Shown one piece after another: positions 48,888 through 62,200 of a stretch of 64,000 nucleotides of DNA. Within the stretch, counting starts at the first letter, position 1. Each line of letters begins with the position of its first letter. The notes under the pieces were generated by a model. The model was not told the DNA's origin and ran no database searches. It worked only from the letters and a program-made list of their open reading frames with translations. This stretch comes from Chaunax sp. Z400 (lineage: Eukaryota; Chordata; Actinopteri; Lophiiformes; Chaunacidae), in the NCBI GenBank assembly GCA_037577475.1, contig CM075203.1, positions 17,129,835 to 17,193,834 on the forward strand, written 5' to 3'. A program made the position numbers and the translations under genes.

Positions 48888-49404
48888 GGCCTCTTTCTGC
48901 ATTGTACAAGGATGTAAATGTTGTCCACCCCTCTCTGCTGAGCTGCTTGGAGCCTCTTGAGAGTCAGCAGATTCGGGAACTGCTTAGAAGACTTAGGGTC
49001 CATAAACTGGAGCCTCGTGACCTACTGGAGCAGCACATCTAACCTTCAATACGGAGCAACACATGGAAGCTTCCATATATTTCTAAAGTGTCTTTAAAAT
49101 TATTTTATGCAGGTTTAATGCTTTAAAAAGTATTGCCTGTAGTACAACATGGTGATTATTTGTTTCTTTCTTCCTTGTGACCTCTTTTTCCTTCTACCCC
49201 ATCATTCTCCACTGGTTGCCCTACCAGTCGAAACCCGAGGCAGTGGTAGGGAGTTACTTGGTGTTCATCAAGATGCATTCCTCCTCCAGCAAGTACAAAG
49301 ACACTACAGTACCTCTTCTCACCAGCAGGGGTCTGCTGTGCCCAATGAAAGGGAGCACTTCTCTGGGGAGTTCGGCAACATCAACCTGCCAAAGATACTG
49401 CCTG
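48888..49404 (+). pseudogene. Duplicated pseudo-exons a and b (NO VEIN/sacsin-like gene?), unit 1
   Basis: Copy of the two exons at 54231-54751. Exon a (48888-49069) reads ALYKDVNVVHPSLLSCLEPL … LEPRDLLEQHI, then an in-frame TAA at 49040-49042, then PSIRSNTWK. There is no GT donor after it. Exon b (49228-49404) begins SKPEAVVGSYLVFIKMHSSS and has a 4-bp deletion near 49343 relative to the other copy, which shifts GLLCP into NEREHFSGEF. It is stranded between two SULT genes with no other exons, so non-functional. Confidence 0.75.
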
Positions 49405-49612
49405 GTAGGCCTACAGAGAAATCCACGGTTCCTAATACTGACACAGATACAAGTTTACTTAAGTCTCTGTTGGAAAAGTTATACATAGACTTAGATTTAG
49501 TACCTGAAAACCCTACCCAAGAACACAAAACTACTTTTTACTTTTTAGGGACATGACTATTTTCCCTGAATTGGACAAACCATCCCCAGTTAGCCAGTCT
49601 TTTGTCTAGAAG

Positions 49613-49934
49613 GTGTCCCTAAAAAGTAGCCTGTGTCAGAAACCAACACACGCAAACACTGTCTGTAGGAAGGTTGATGCAACTGAACCTGAACTTTGTG
49701 TGGCTAAATATTTTAAAAAAAATCATGTTCTCTATATATTTATGCCCATTTAAACATATCAGCTGAAGCATTTTTAAAAATAAGTATTTTTAAATTATTG
49801 AGGATCCTTTGACACTGTGGCAGTTGTCTAATTACCAGATGAAAGCACTGACACTGGTTTTGTTCACATTTAATTATGACTATATGGAAAAAAACAGTGT
49901 GTAGTACTGTTCCCTTCAAATCCACCTGAGGACC
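49613..49934. other. Spacer between duplication units
   Basis: Unique AT-rich sequence. Its right end (49915-49935) is TCAAATCCACCTGAGGACCTG, identical to an internal segment of the SINE at 28122-28482 (about 28181-28201). A SINE fragment therefore sits exactly at the boundary of duplication unit 2. No gene. Confidence 0.6.
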
Positions 49935-49993
49935 TGAGATTTCTATGTATCATGGTTTGGTGGAATAACATTAATTAAGCAGTTTCCTTAAAT

Positions 49994-52900
49994 TTAATCC
50001 CATACAAATTTGTATGCGACATCTTTCATTTTTTCTTTGTAAACTGCATCAAAGTTCTCTGCTTCTGCTGCTGTTAGTTGGTTCTTCCAGTCTCCAGCTG
50101 TTCCTGAAACACAACATGTAAGAGAAGTCAAAACTGTGCACAGTAGTTTGGTATTTATAGTCAATTCTAGATCATTTCATTTGTAAAGATGTGTTTGTAT
50201 TTGGCTGTTTAGAAAAACACCAATAACAGTGGAAGTGAAATAAATTTGTACATATATTATTTATTGATGCTCACCTTTCCTGAGAAATTCAGACTTTGTC
50301 TGGTCCATGAAAGGATCTGTAGAGTAGTTTGACATGTTGTTCTTTCTCATGTTCCTGAACAGACATCGGTCTGCTATCTTCTCTATCACCTCAGCATCCA
50401 GAGATTTCTCCAAGAACTGAGCGATTCTGGACACAGAGTCCTTCAGGTCCTGCACCACAGAGAAAAACACACCATCTCATATTCCTGCAATACTTCTGAC
50501 AGTATGACTTTTATTCTTGTGACTTATTGTTAGCAATTAGAAAAGTTTTCAAAGACAAGAATCTATGTATGGGTTTCAGACTCCATGTAGACATGTTCGT
50601 GGAATGGTGCTTAGGATTTCAGCGTTTGTTAGCTTGTTGGTTCACCACCTCAAGTATTGGATGAATTGGCGTGACTTTTTGTACAGACATTCATTGTCCA
50701 GACCAGTCGTTCACATCAAGTGATGTGACATCGATGAGGCGGGTCAGTCATGGTGATGGAAGCACTCTGTGTTATAGTAGTGGTCTTCTATTCAGAGAAG
50801 AAGAAAAATACAAAACGATTGTGGACCTTTCCCTGTGGGTGTCATGAAGAGGAGGCTGTGGACTGTGCAGTCCGATTACTCAAGTACCTCCGCCATCTCT
50901 CGCCAAAGGCAGGGGTATTGTTGCCACATTTCAATGAGCCGTTCCTCTTTTTCATTGTTCCATCTAGCACCAGTGTCTTCCCTGGGTCTACTTCTTGCCA
51001 TATTTAGTTTTCACTCATCTTATTGGTCAACTTCAGAACAGGTCGGGAGTGATGTGAAATAAATTCTGACATGCTGGAGTTTTCTGATTGGTGTTGTGGG
51101 GCATCCCAAACTCTACATCACTGATCATTGATTATGTCATACTTCAAGACCCGATCGTAGTTGGTCGCCTTCATATTCGGCCCTGAAGCATGGAATGTGT
51201 TGACTTATGACCAGATCATGTCAAAATGCCAGCTTTTTTATTCATTAATTACTGTACATTTTATTTTTGGTTTCATATGTTTGCTTTAAAACACTTTGTA
51301 ACATTGGTAGTAATAAGTGGTTTAAAAATTAACTCTATTGTTTATTATATTTTATTCACAGCTAACATTATTAGCCAAGAAGTAGCTAGCGTCAGTGAAG
51401 GAGCTGCTACCACCTGTGTTTAAGAGGATGATGTCAGTAATAGCAAAGATGTTCTACATGTGTTTTTCTGTAGTAAAGAGAGTGTATACATGCCCTGATG
51501 TGAGTGAAGCAGATTTGGACCTTCACTGACCTCTGCAGGGGTGCAGCCATTTCTGTGGCTTCATCAGAGATTACTCTAAGAACATAGTGTGTGGTGGGAG
51601 ACAATGCAGTCACTGATGTTGAGGCTGTTGTGTTGTAGTTCAGTCAGGACCACTTTAGTCAAAAATGAAGTTTTATTAACTTTTGCCGTAAATTATATTT
51701 GGTGGTATGGTTCTCTTCTGGGACCTCTCTGTCCTTCCACATGCCATAGAAGGACAGGAAAGCACTTTCCTGTCCTTCTATGAGCCTTCATAGAAAGGAT
51801 AAAGCAGGGAGAGCAGCCTGCAGAGACATGCATTCAGAACAGAACAAGCATCAATGACAACAGAAGACATTAAGTCAGACACAACATGTAAAGGAGGAGC
51901 TGGGGTGGAGGTGGGTTGCAAAACAGCTTGCAGAGGAAACAAAAAGGGTAGGCAAGATGAAGCAGCTTCAGTAACACACCCTGTATGAAATTTGCCATTT
52001 TGATGCATAGAAAGGTATCAGATGAGCTGATCAGCTGATTGTGTGCTGGTTTAGAGATTAGCTGCTATCAGCTGATGTAGTTGAGAATGAAAGCCAAGCT
52101 TGACTTCCATGGTCTGCTTGAACTAACCCCATGCTTCATTTTTAGTGCAACATGATTGCATCATCTTGTCTCGTTCAAACGTTGAGAGGTTTTAACGAGC
52201 ATTGTTGAAAATCTCACCATTATCATCTCTTCATAGCAGATGTACATGATGGGCTCTTTATCCTCAGCATTCAGCCAGCTCTTTACATGATCAAACCATG
52301 ATCCACATGCAACTAGAAAAGAAAATCACAAACACTCCATTATCATTAGGGAACATGTCAGATCTTATGACCAGGTCTGTGACTCCATCTCGTTCTGCTT
52401 CAGGCTAGTTTCACTTACTGTGTTGTGCATTATGATTATAAATAAACTAACTGTATTGAAATAAGTTGAGAACAACCTTTTCCATCAAGGAACTTCTGGA
52501 GAAACTCAATCTGGGGACCAGGGTTGACAAAATAGGAAGCCATCCCATAATAGTGAAAGGCAGATGTAAACACATCTTTGGGGTTTCTCATGACATTAAT
52601 GACCTGAAATGATGTCACATTTATTATTAACTTCAGTATTTGCATGAAACCAAAGATAAAATGTGCCACAATGAATAAAATGATCATTAAAATCCATGAC
52701 ACAAACTATGTCACAAATTTACCCTTGGCTTAACTTTGAAGAAAGATGGAGGCATCATGTTGTGTTGCAAATGTGTACTGAAGATTCGTGGAGATGGTCT
52801 GTCTTCAACATGGAGGTCAGACAACCGGGTTTCTTCTAGCCATGGAGTACGGTCCACATTGGGAAGAGTCTCAACAGAAGCTGCATCTCCTCCACTCACA

Positions 52901-53792
52901 ATCAGAGGGACAATCTCTTGTGACCATGTCGTACCTGAGACAAGAACAACAGAAACGTTTATCAATTAGACTTTAACTCATACATTCATATCAGTTGGTA
53001 TCAACCAGGACCAGAGCAGTAGTTCCAACCACGATTTCTGACCAGTTCGCACTTATGTTTCCATTATATGATTTTTCTTTTCCCGAAAGTATATCTCAGA
53101 GGAAAACCAGTGAATAATAAAAATATACTGAAGTTGTGAATATATTTTTATGTATTTAGTTGTGTTAAAAGGGACCAGTGTACTCAAAGACCTGCCATTA
53201 GTCCAATTAAAAGCTGTTTCCTAAAACCTTTATACATGACTGCAGTTCATTATTACTACATTTAAAAATACAGTTTAAAATACACTTACAACACAATAAA
53301 ATGCCAAAAGGAATTTTTTGACAACAATACACACAAAAATGAAACCTACAATCTTTATTGTATATTTTGTATTATTGTATATTAATTGCAGACAAAACTA
53401 AACTCCCTGTGTATAATATAAAGTGCATCATGTATCAAAATTTGAACAAAGAACAATTAAGATTGAAGGTCAGTAAAACGTTACAGCAGAGCTACTTTTA
53501 AATCTGTAAAATGCTTTTAAAATAAACTTCACTTACAGTATTGAAATGTATACTATGGATATCCTACCATCAATGCATAGCAAGAATGAATTTCTTCTAA
53601 CACACACTATAGTAAGAATGAAGGAAGTGAAGCAAGTAAGAATGAATATTTACCCGATTTAGGGTACGTTGCAATGATGATGTCATCTGGCCGAAAAGAA
53701 AACTCCTCAAAGTTTTTCATTTTCTCAGGAGTGTGAAAATGTCTTGTTAAGTAGATTCCTTTGTACACAAAGTATAACTCTGCTTCAGTCAT
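49994..53792 (-). CDS. Cytosolic sulfotransferase (SULT2-type), gene D, 6 coding exons
   Basis: Minus-strand exons 53654-53792, 52723-52934, 52477-52603, 52218-52312, 50275-50449 and 49994-50103 encode 285 aa with intact GT-AG sites and the same exon lengths as A and C. Motifs: TYPKSGTTW (42-50), catalytic His101 in STHLQ, RNPKDVFTS (123-131) and the full RKGTAGDWKN, ending KFVWD. It keeps the standard Gly in GxxGDWK and the FVNPGP loop, so it is the best candidate for a conserved-function member of the trio. Role by family: PAPS-dependent sulfonation of small molecules in the cytosol. Its promoter has one copy of the 44-bp repeat and a TATA box at 53858-53865. Intron 4 (1.77 kb) is the longest of the three and holds the palindrome at 51745. 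Confidence 0.9.
51745..51782. repeat. Perfect 18-bp palindrome in SULT D intron 4
   Basis: CATAGAAGGACAGGAAAG, then CA, then the exact reverse complement. It is orthologous to 46317-46354 with a pair-preserving double change (positions 51754 and 51773). Confidence 0.9.
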
Positions 53793-53857
53793 TGTTCTGA
53801 GACAAATAAGGCAAAACCAGGCAAAGTCAACTGTGTGTGTGTCTGAATGAAGGCCGT

Positions 53858-53865
53858 CTTTTATA
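53858..53865 (-). promoter_or_regulatory. TATA box of SULT gene D
   Basis: TATAAAAG on the minus strand, 66 bp upstream of the ATG. A single copy of the AAAAACCTCTAGATCATG unit lies upstream at 53892-53912. Confidence 0.75.
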
Positions 53866-55844
53866 CATGACCTGAGTCTATCCTCTTATGGAAAAACCTC
53901 TAGATCATGTTAGCTTTGATAACAAGTAGGCCTACAGTAGGGAGGAGATAAGAAGATAGTCTCATTCAAAACCAGACTTTAACAGTCTGTCTGTGAGAAA
54001 GATTAACAGGTTGTTGTGCAGTATGGTGAAAAAATGTGTTTATTTCAATCACATACCAATAAATCCAGAACAAAGGTATATTTCCCATTCAGGTTTTGAT
54101 TCTGTTGGCCAGTCTGCAAGAATGCAGATGTAAAATATATATATATATGCACACACACACGTAGGTCAATGAAGTTTTTCGGTTGCAGATATTTTGTATT
54201 ATATTTCTATAGTTTGCCGTCTTTTCACAGGGCCTCTTTCTGCATTGTACAAGGATGTAAATGTTGTCCACCCCTCTCTGCTGAGCTGCTTGGAGCCTCT
54301 TGAGAGTCAGCAGATTCGGGAACTGCTTAGAAGACTTAGGGTCCATAAACTGGAGCCTCGTGACCTACTGGAGCAGCACATCTAACCTTCAATACGGAGC
54401 AACACATGGAAGCTTCCATATATTTCTAAAGTGTCTTTAAAATTATTTTATGCAGGTTTAATGCTTTAAAAAGTATTGCCTGTAGTACAACATGGTGATT
54501 ATTTGTTTCTTTCTTCCTTGTGACCTCTTTTTCCTTCTACCCCATCATTCTCCACTGGTTGCCCTACCAGTCGAAGCCCGAGGCAGTGGTAGGGAGTTTC
54601 TTGGTGTTCATCAAGATGCATTCCTCCTCCAGCAAGTACAAAGACACTACAGTACCTCTTCTCACCAGCAGGGGTCTGCTGTGCCCAGCCAATGAAAGGG
54701 AGCACTTCTCTGGGGAGTTCGGCAACATCAACCTGCCAAAGATACTGCCTGGTAGGCCTACAGAGAAATCCACGGTTCCTAATACTGACACAGATACAAG
54801 TTTACTTAAGTCTCTGTTGGAAAAGTTATACATTGACTTTGATTAAGTACCTGAAAACCCTACCCAAGAACACAAAACTACTTTTTGCTTTTTTAGGGAC
54901 ATGACTATTTTCCCCAATTGGACAAACCGTCCCCAGTTAGCCAGTCTTTTGTCTAGAAGAGAGATCATACAAAAATACAACTTTAAATAAAACCAGGCCA
55001 ATATCATGACATCCCCCCCCCCCCCAACCAGCTCACATGATAAAGAGCTGCGTGGATGTGTTGTGTAAGGACTCAATATTTACTGGTTGCATGGACACCA
55101 AAGGCAGAGCACACTCTTCCTGAAACCCGCTGCATTAAAACAAACTGGTACTCATCACAATGGATAAGGTAGTGATTAAGGGATGAAGATGTGAACCATA
55201 ATGAGTCACACTAGGACTAGAGAGCTCAATAGCTGCTTTGAGAATGAGCAGAAAAAGCAGGTGGCTGGTTGGGACGGGCACAGACAGAGCTGACGCTACA
55301 CAGGTCAGACATTTCGGATGCCTGTTTTAGAAGGGGCTGTAGAAAGCAGGCATAGTATGTGGATTTGTAATGATACCATCAATCACTGTATGTCCTTTGC
55401 TGCCATCCTCTAATATGGGAATATATGGTACTTCTGAGTTTCTCCCAGAAAATTTGCTAACCCTGGTGCCAAGTATCTTTTCTTTTTTGATGGGGGCCCT
55501 GCACAGGTTTAACCAACAGATCGCTGGTGGGCTTCCCAACCATTGTGACTCACCTTACTGTAGTTGTAGTTTATAAAACATCATAAAAATTAGGCCACGG
55601 GCGATTTCCTTATCTCCCGATTTGTTACCGTCTTAATTCTTGCATTCGGATTTGATTCTGAATCAATTCTCAATTGAACGGATAGATAAGAGCTACTGTT
55701 TTTAGTCTTTTTCTCCGGTGTAGTGTATGTCAAACAATTCACTAGTGTTTTTAGTGCACTGAAATTAAATATGAAACAGAACGGTCAGATAAGACAAAAG
55801 GCCTGCAGTGGTTTTATTTTAAATAAAAAGCTGCATCAATAACG

Positions 55845-55970
55845 AGGGCCATACCCTACCTCTGGAAACGATTTCATCAAAATCCGTTCATAACTTTGAG
55901 ATTAATGCTGCTAGCAGACTAACAGACCATTGCTGGGACAAACAGAACCTCCTCGATGGAGGTAACAGTT
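55845..55970 (+). repeat. Dispersed repeat copy
   Basis: CATACCCTACCTCTGGAAACGATTTCATCAAAATCCGTTCATAAC … ACTAACAGACCATTGCTGGGACAAACAGAACCTCC…GGAGGTAAC shares word order with the copies at 22262 and 25385. Confidence 0.4.
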
Positions 55971-58900
55971 ATCCCCATATGATGTATCTGCATCTTAATA
56001 GCTTTATATGTCCTGTCCAGTTCAGTAACAGTATGTGTTTCTCTTTTCTATCCGTCTTCTCCTCCTCCTCCAGTCTGCTCGTCAGTAGAGAGTGCAATGT
56101 GGAGCTTGCGTCCAGGGGAGGGCTGTGTGGCTTGATGACTACCCGTGTGAGGACTTTCATGCCCTGGCCACAGCCCACCTGCCTGGCAGCATTCTCGTGC
56201 AGCAGAGAATGGCTTTGCTGGAGCTGCTGGCAACCAACTGGAATACTGGGTCTCACACACCCACATATTTCTCCTCCCATGTCATATTCTGTTTAGTTAA
56301 AGGTTATCCCATCTGAGACGCAGGTGTGTTCACTGGTTGTTATGTTGAGGAGACATACTGGCCTGAGATGGTTAGTTTAATGGCTTTAGGGCTAGATAAG
56401 GTCAGGTAGTAAGTCACGTTGTTTCTACTGAGGCCATTAAAGGTTTACTGGGGTAAGGTGGGGACAATGTCTAACAGTTCAGTGCCACATCATCCTTTTG
56501 TTTTTTTAAGGCTCTAATCTGGGGATGAATTAATCCGCATTTAGATGCCCTTAACTCCACATCATCTCTGTTATAGATGTGTGTGAGCAGAGGAGGACAG
56601 TGCCAAGCTTAAAACTCATACTCGCACTATAGTGCAGTACAGAAGTTACACACATCATCATTTCATCATTTATCATTTCTACTGTAGATGACTAGTAACA
56701 ACTTTTAGGAAGAGTGCAATCAAGTTTTGTTTAGCAGCTATTCACGTCATGCTTTCCACATTACTCAGCAGTTTTTATTTGCCTTCATGTGCTTGATTTT
56801 GAATAGGGTAACAGAAGTGTTTTACAGCAGCACCAGCAGTGTATTGCGCCACACGTGCACTTAATTCAAATCAGTTGACTGTTTCAGCCACACAAAGATC
56901 GCATAAGAGACAAGAAGCAGGTTTTCAATATTTTTCATGACGGTTTGATTATCTCACACAAGACTTTCATTGTGTACTAAAAAGAATGGAATCCGTTGAC
57001 GTAAAACACCACAGTATGATCTGGATTTTACATCCTACTTGTGATGCAGTCCATTAAGCTGTCATACATTCTGGGGGATGTTTGCTAAGACTTGACATGT
57101 TATGAGAAATCCGATAAGCAACGAAGCACAAAATGTGGATTTGAATTTGATTTTAAATTGTGATGACACTTTTGTAACCAAAAGCCTGAAATCATCCTGT
57201 AGGAGGAGCATCAGTTCATTTAATTAGCAAAACAAGATGATCAGTGGTTGATTTGAATAAAAATGAGATTTTTGGTTAAACTCATTTGACAAATTATTAT
57301 AAAAAAAACGTAATATAACAAGTCTGCTTGAAAGTATGACTAACTGCTCTAATCATTTTGCACTCAACTGGACCCAGTAAAGTAAAATAGATTAAAGCAG
57401 GAAGCCACTTAAAATATGAAAATAAGAGGCACCAGGTTATGAGAAAATAGTAGCCACCCTACTGGCAGCGCTGAATTTATTGATCAGGGCATCCCAGAAC
57501 GGAGTGAGGGTGGTGTTCCTGCAAGTCAGGGGGAGAGAAAAAGTCACAGAATGCATCAGAAGTCTCCACACTGGTAAAGTCCTGGTGCTAGTGAGGAAAA
57601 CTAAGGGGTAAGGTAAGCTAAACAGATGTGTGAAGGGTTGTTTGACCTTGACAGAGGTGTGTAGTTAATCAGAGCATTTAAAGTGATCAGTCAAAATCAT
57701 CAGGATGAGGCATCGTTTGCAGCTCTCTCTCCCTTCACATCCCTGTTGCTTCGCCTCTGTCTGAGGATCGTTACAGTGGGGGCGGGGCTGAAATCAGGGC
57801 CTTAAGTTCTATTTGCAGTCACAAAAAGCGAGTACACTAATTAAACGGATTTGTTCTGTCTGTCCATCTTATCTGTCTCCTCTGTTCGTTTCAGTCATTT
57901 CATGTTGCACCCTCACATTCACCCCCTGATTTAGCCACACTCATTGCAGCATTTCACAAGTTGTGTGGCTTGCAATAATCAATATTCTAATTCAAATTAC
58001 TGTAGTATTTGTTCACTGACATGCAAAAAATGTGCATACATCTTTGTTCGAAACTATTCTGCAATTTGAATGAAGTTGCTTTGTGACAAAATCTATACAT
58101 TTATCATATTTATGCCAACTCTTGATTATTATGGGTGACACATCAGACTAAAGGCAGAAAATCACTGATGTTTCTTTGCCTGGACGTCACAAGGCAACTG
58201 AAACTATAACTTTGTTTAACCATAGCTCTGAAGGCACATGTGGAGCGTAAGTATCATCGATTACACTGGTCAGTTTAACACTTTTCTCTATAGAGCGTAG
58301 ATAAGAATTTGTCAGTCCACTTCACTTTGACCATTAAGCACGTGCATGGTGCATGCTGAGTGCTGTGTATTCTGCAGAGGAATGTAGGTCACACAGCTCT
58401 GCCACGTTGTTGAACTGTCACAAGATACATTAAGATGGCTGAGTCACAGCTGCAGAGGTTTTTTCATCTGTGCACTCTAATCTTAGGATCCCTGAAGTCG
58501 TATGATCATCTATTAAATGTATCTTGTTTTGTTCGTGACGTTTTTACCACCTGAAGGAGGAGTGCTGGAGTGACCCGACGGCTGTGTTTCACCGCTACAA
58601 GCAGCTGATTCATGGACCGGACAGCCCTTTCCAGGAGCCCAAAGTCCTGGCTCCCTTCTACAACCCCCTTGAAGACATGAGAGAAGTCTTCATCAATGTA
58701 AGCTGATGTTTTCCTGACAAGCCCCTATGTCTTGATTTGTTACAGTTCAGTGACAGGTCGTGTCATTTCCTTAAATGTTCCAAATGTTTCTTGTCTGATG
58801 GTTTCCTAGAACCTGCCAAGGTAAGCAGCAGATGTTTGGTTTTCAGCTAATTTCAGCATTGAACTAGTGACCACAATATCCACAGACTCCATTTAAAATC

Positions 58901-59205
58901 ACACACTTCTGAGAGCTGTTGAGTCAGAATCTTAATAATCTTTAAAACTTTGCAAAACGGCTTCAGCAAATTCTAAATCATCTGTGCCTTCTTGTAAATT
59001 TGGTACTGAATTTTCCCCATCAAGTTTTTTTCCTTCCTTGTAAAAAGTGTCAATTTCTGTTCAAATGTATTTCACCATTTACACCAAATTTATGAAAGAT
59101 AATAACATTTTATTGATAGTAAACATGTCCTCAGACACCCTGAAACAAATACTCAGTTTTGTGACTTATTGAGTTAGAAGTAATTATTTTCTTTGTGTCA
59201 TTTCA

Positions 59206-59222
59206 TTTTCTTTATTTAACCA

Positions 59223-59267
<45 letters not shown>

Positions 59268-62200
59268 ATTGAGATTTAAAACCTCTTTTCCAAGAGTGAC
59301 CTGGCCAAGACGGCAGCACAAACGCAGAATAGTTACACCAAACACATAAGACACAAGTAAAATATGATCACACACTACAGGAAAACAAGAATGGGATTTC
59401 ACGATCACACAGTGCAATCACAAGGACCAATTGAACTCATTTCTCTGGCTTTTATAATTGACTTGAATTCCCCCAGAGCTATGAGGTGTGTCAATTTCAA
59501 GTCCTTCTGCACATCGTTCCAGGTAGACGGGGCGGAAAATTTAAAAGACTTTTTGCCCAGTTCAGTTTTGACTCTCGGGACCTGCATCTGTATGATGTCC
59601 TGAGAACGCAGGCCATGTCGGCTGAGGTTTCTACACGTATGTAAACACAAATATGTAGGCAGAAGTCCAAGAATGGATTTATAAATAAAAGTCAGCCAGT
59701 GAGAGAGTCTGCGGACATACAAAGATGGACAATGTGCAACGGCATATAAGGAACAATGATGTACACGATAACTGCAGCCAGTAATAAAACGCAAAGCACA
59801 GTGGTATACAGAATCCAATTTCTTTAAAAACTGATCAGGAGCATTCATAAAAAGCAGGTCTCCATAGTCCAACAAGGGTAAAAACGTTGTGGTAATCAAA
59901 TGTTTTCTGACTTGAAGTGAAAAACATGATTTGTTTCTAAAAAAGAAACCCAATTTCAATTTCAGCTTAGAAACAAGTTTATCAATGTGCAGTTTAAAAG
60001 ACAGATGCTCATCAATTAGAATGCCTAAGTATTTATAAGATGTGACCATTTCAATTTCAACCCCGTGAACAGTCAACAACTTAGGAAGGTGAGACGGAAT
60101 CTGCTTGCCATTTGAAAATAGCATGGTCTTTGATTTAACTGCATTTAGCACTAACTTGAGCTGTGTCAAACGGAACTGAACAGTGTCAAAGGCTGACTGC
60201 AACAACTCAAGTGATTTTAAAGCTGAAGAAGAAGTGCAATAAATTACTGTATCGTCAGCATAAAAATGGGACACAGCATCAGACAAACTATCACAAAGAT
60301 TATTCACATAAATTGTGAACAACAGTGGTCCTAATATGGAACCTTGGGGCACGCCCTTTACAACAGGAAGGAAAGAGGACAAAGACCCGGCGGCCTGGAC
60401 ACACTGCATTCTATCTGATAAATAATTAGAAAACCAGTTTACAGCCTGGTTAGATAAGCCAATCTTGCGGAGTCTATTTGCCAGGATGGCATGGTCGACT
60501 GTGTCAAATGCCTTTGACAAGTCTATAAAAAGAGCTGCACAATATTTCCGTCCATCTAGTGCCTCTATGATGTCGTTTACCACTTTAACAGCGGCAGTTA
60601 TTGTACTGTGCTGTTTACGAAAACCTGACTGATATTGTGAGAGGAGACCATGAGCATCTAAAAAGCATTTAAGTTGGTCACTGACCAATTTTTCTAAAAC
60701 TTTGGAGAGAACACACAATTTAGAGATCGGCCTATAGTTGTTAACTATGGAGGGATCACCACCTTTCAGTAAGGGAAGAACATAAGCAGACTTCCATATT
60801 CTGGGAATCTTATTTTCAGAAATGGTTAAATTGAAAATGTGACACAGAGGTTCTGCTATGAAGTCTGCAGCTGACCTCAAAAAGAAAGGCTCGAGATTAT
60901 CAGGTCCGGCAGATTTACTTAAATCCAATTGCTGTAGAGCCCTGTGGACCTCAGCTACATCGAAAGGAATCAGATCAAATCCAGGAACCATAGCATTTAT
61001 AGGTGGTGATTGAGGGCAAACCCCTAACACATTCGATTGATGTGGATGTGAGGACTCAAATAGAGATCCTGAAGAAACAAAGTGCTCATTAAAATAATTA
61101 AGAATGGCTGGTTTGTCAGCTAAAATATGTGCATCTTTTACTATGCAAGCAGGTAATTCGTCTTTGGTTTCATCCCCGAATGAAGATTTGACTACTTTCC
61201 AAAATTTCTTAGGATCATTCAGGTTACGGGTAGTTTTATCAACATAAAAATCAGATTTAGCCTTTTTAACAAGGGAAGTAAAGCGATTTCTGAGCTGTTT
61301 GAATATCAGCCAGTCATCCTGGCGTTTAGATTTTCTGGCCTTAGACCAGGCTTCATCCCTTGCTTTAAGGAGACTGGACAACTCAGGGGAGAACCAAGGA
61401 TTATTTCTACCCTTCACTCTAAATTTACGTAGAGGGGCATGTTTATTTATAACAATACTAAAAGCATTATAAAAGTACTTCCAGGCCAGCTCTACGTCAT
61501 TAAAAAGTGAGATCCTGGACCAATCAAAGTGCCATAGATCATGATGAAAACCCTGCTCACAAAAATGTTTATAATCACGTTTAAAAATAATACGTGGCCT
61601 TGCTTTTGGGAGCTTAGCTCGTCTGATAGTAGCTATAACACAATGATCGCTCATATCATTTGCAAAAATACCAATATCTGAATATATATGAGGAGAATTA
61701 GTTAAAAATAAATCAAGTAGAGAGGATTTCTCTGGACATTTAAGGTTTGGACGTGTTGACCCGTTAACTAATTGTGTTAGGTTAAAAGAATCACATATAG
61801 ATTTAAAACTGTCAGAAACAGAAGACAACCAATCCCAGTTCAGATCTCCTGTGAGAAGAATCTCATTGAAGTCTAAAGTCAAAAGCTGTTTATTCAATGA
61901 GGATAAAGTCTCACTACTAGCAGAGGGCGGTCTATAGCAACCTACAATGGTGAGAAAGTGGCCATTTAGAAGCTCCAACTTCAGAGCGAGAAATTCAAAT
62001 TGACTGCTGAGGGAAAGAGATGATTGAACAGTAACATGAAATTTCTGCTTGACATATATTGCTATGCCACCACCTTTTTTGGGACGGTCACAACGATAAA
62101 CATTGTAACCTTTAATAGCAATGTCTTTGTCTGTGATGGATTTCTTTAGCCAGGTTTCAGATAGAACAATAATGTCAGTATCAGTTGAATTAGTCCAGAT

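Larger units (their letters stand above)
45478..49612. repeat. Segmental duplication, unit 1 (SULT C + pseudo-exons)
   Basis: From CTATGTATCATGGTTTGGTGG to CCAGTTAGCCAGTCTTTTG this block is nearly identical, over most of its length, to 49935-54959 in the same orientation. It contains SULT gene C and two exons of the downstream pseudogene. It lacks about 960 bp of intron 4 that unit 2 keeps. Confidence 0.9.
49935..54959. repeat. Segmental duplication, unit 2 (SULT D + pseudo-exons)
   Basis: Direct tandem copy of 45478-49612. It retains about 960 bp of SULT intron 4 (about 50613-51575) that is missing from unit 1. Parts of this segment match the equivalent intron of gene A, so unit 2 is closer to the ancestral state. 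Confidence 0.9.

Noticed and set aside
55327..55539. 70-aa minus-strand frame (ILGTRVSKFSGRNSE…)
   Set aside because: Looks protein-like but I cannot assign it to a family and no splice context is clear; not listed as a gene.
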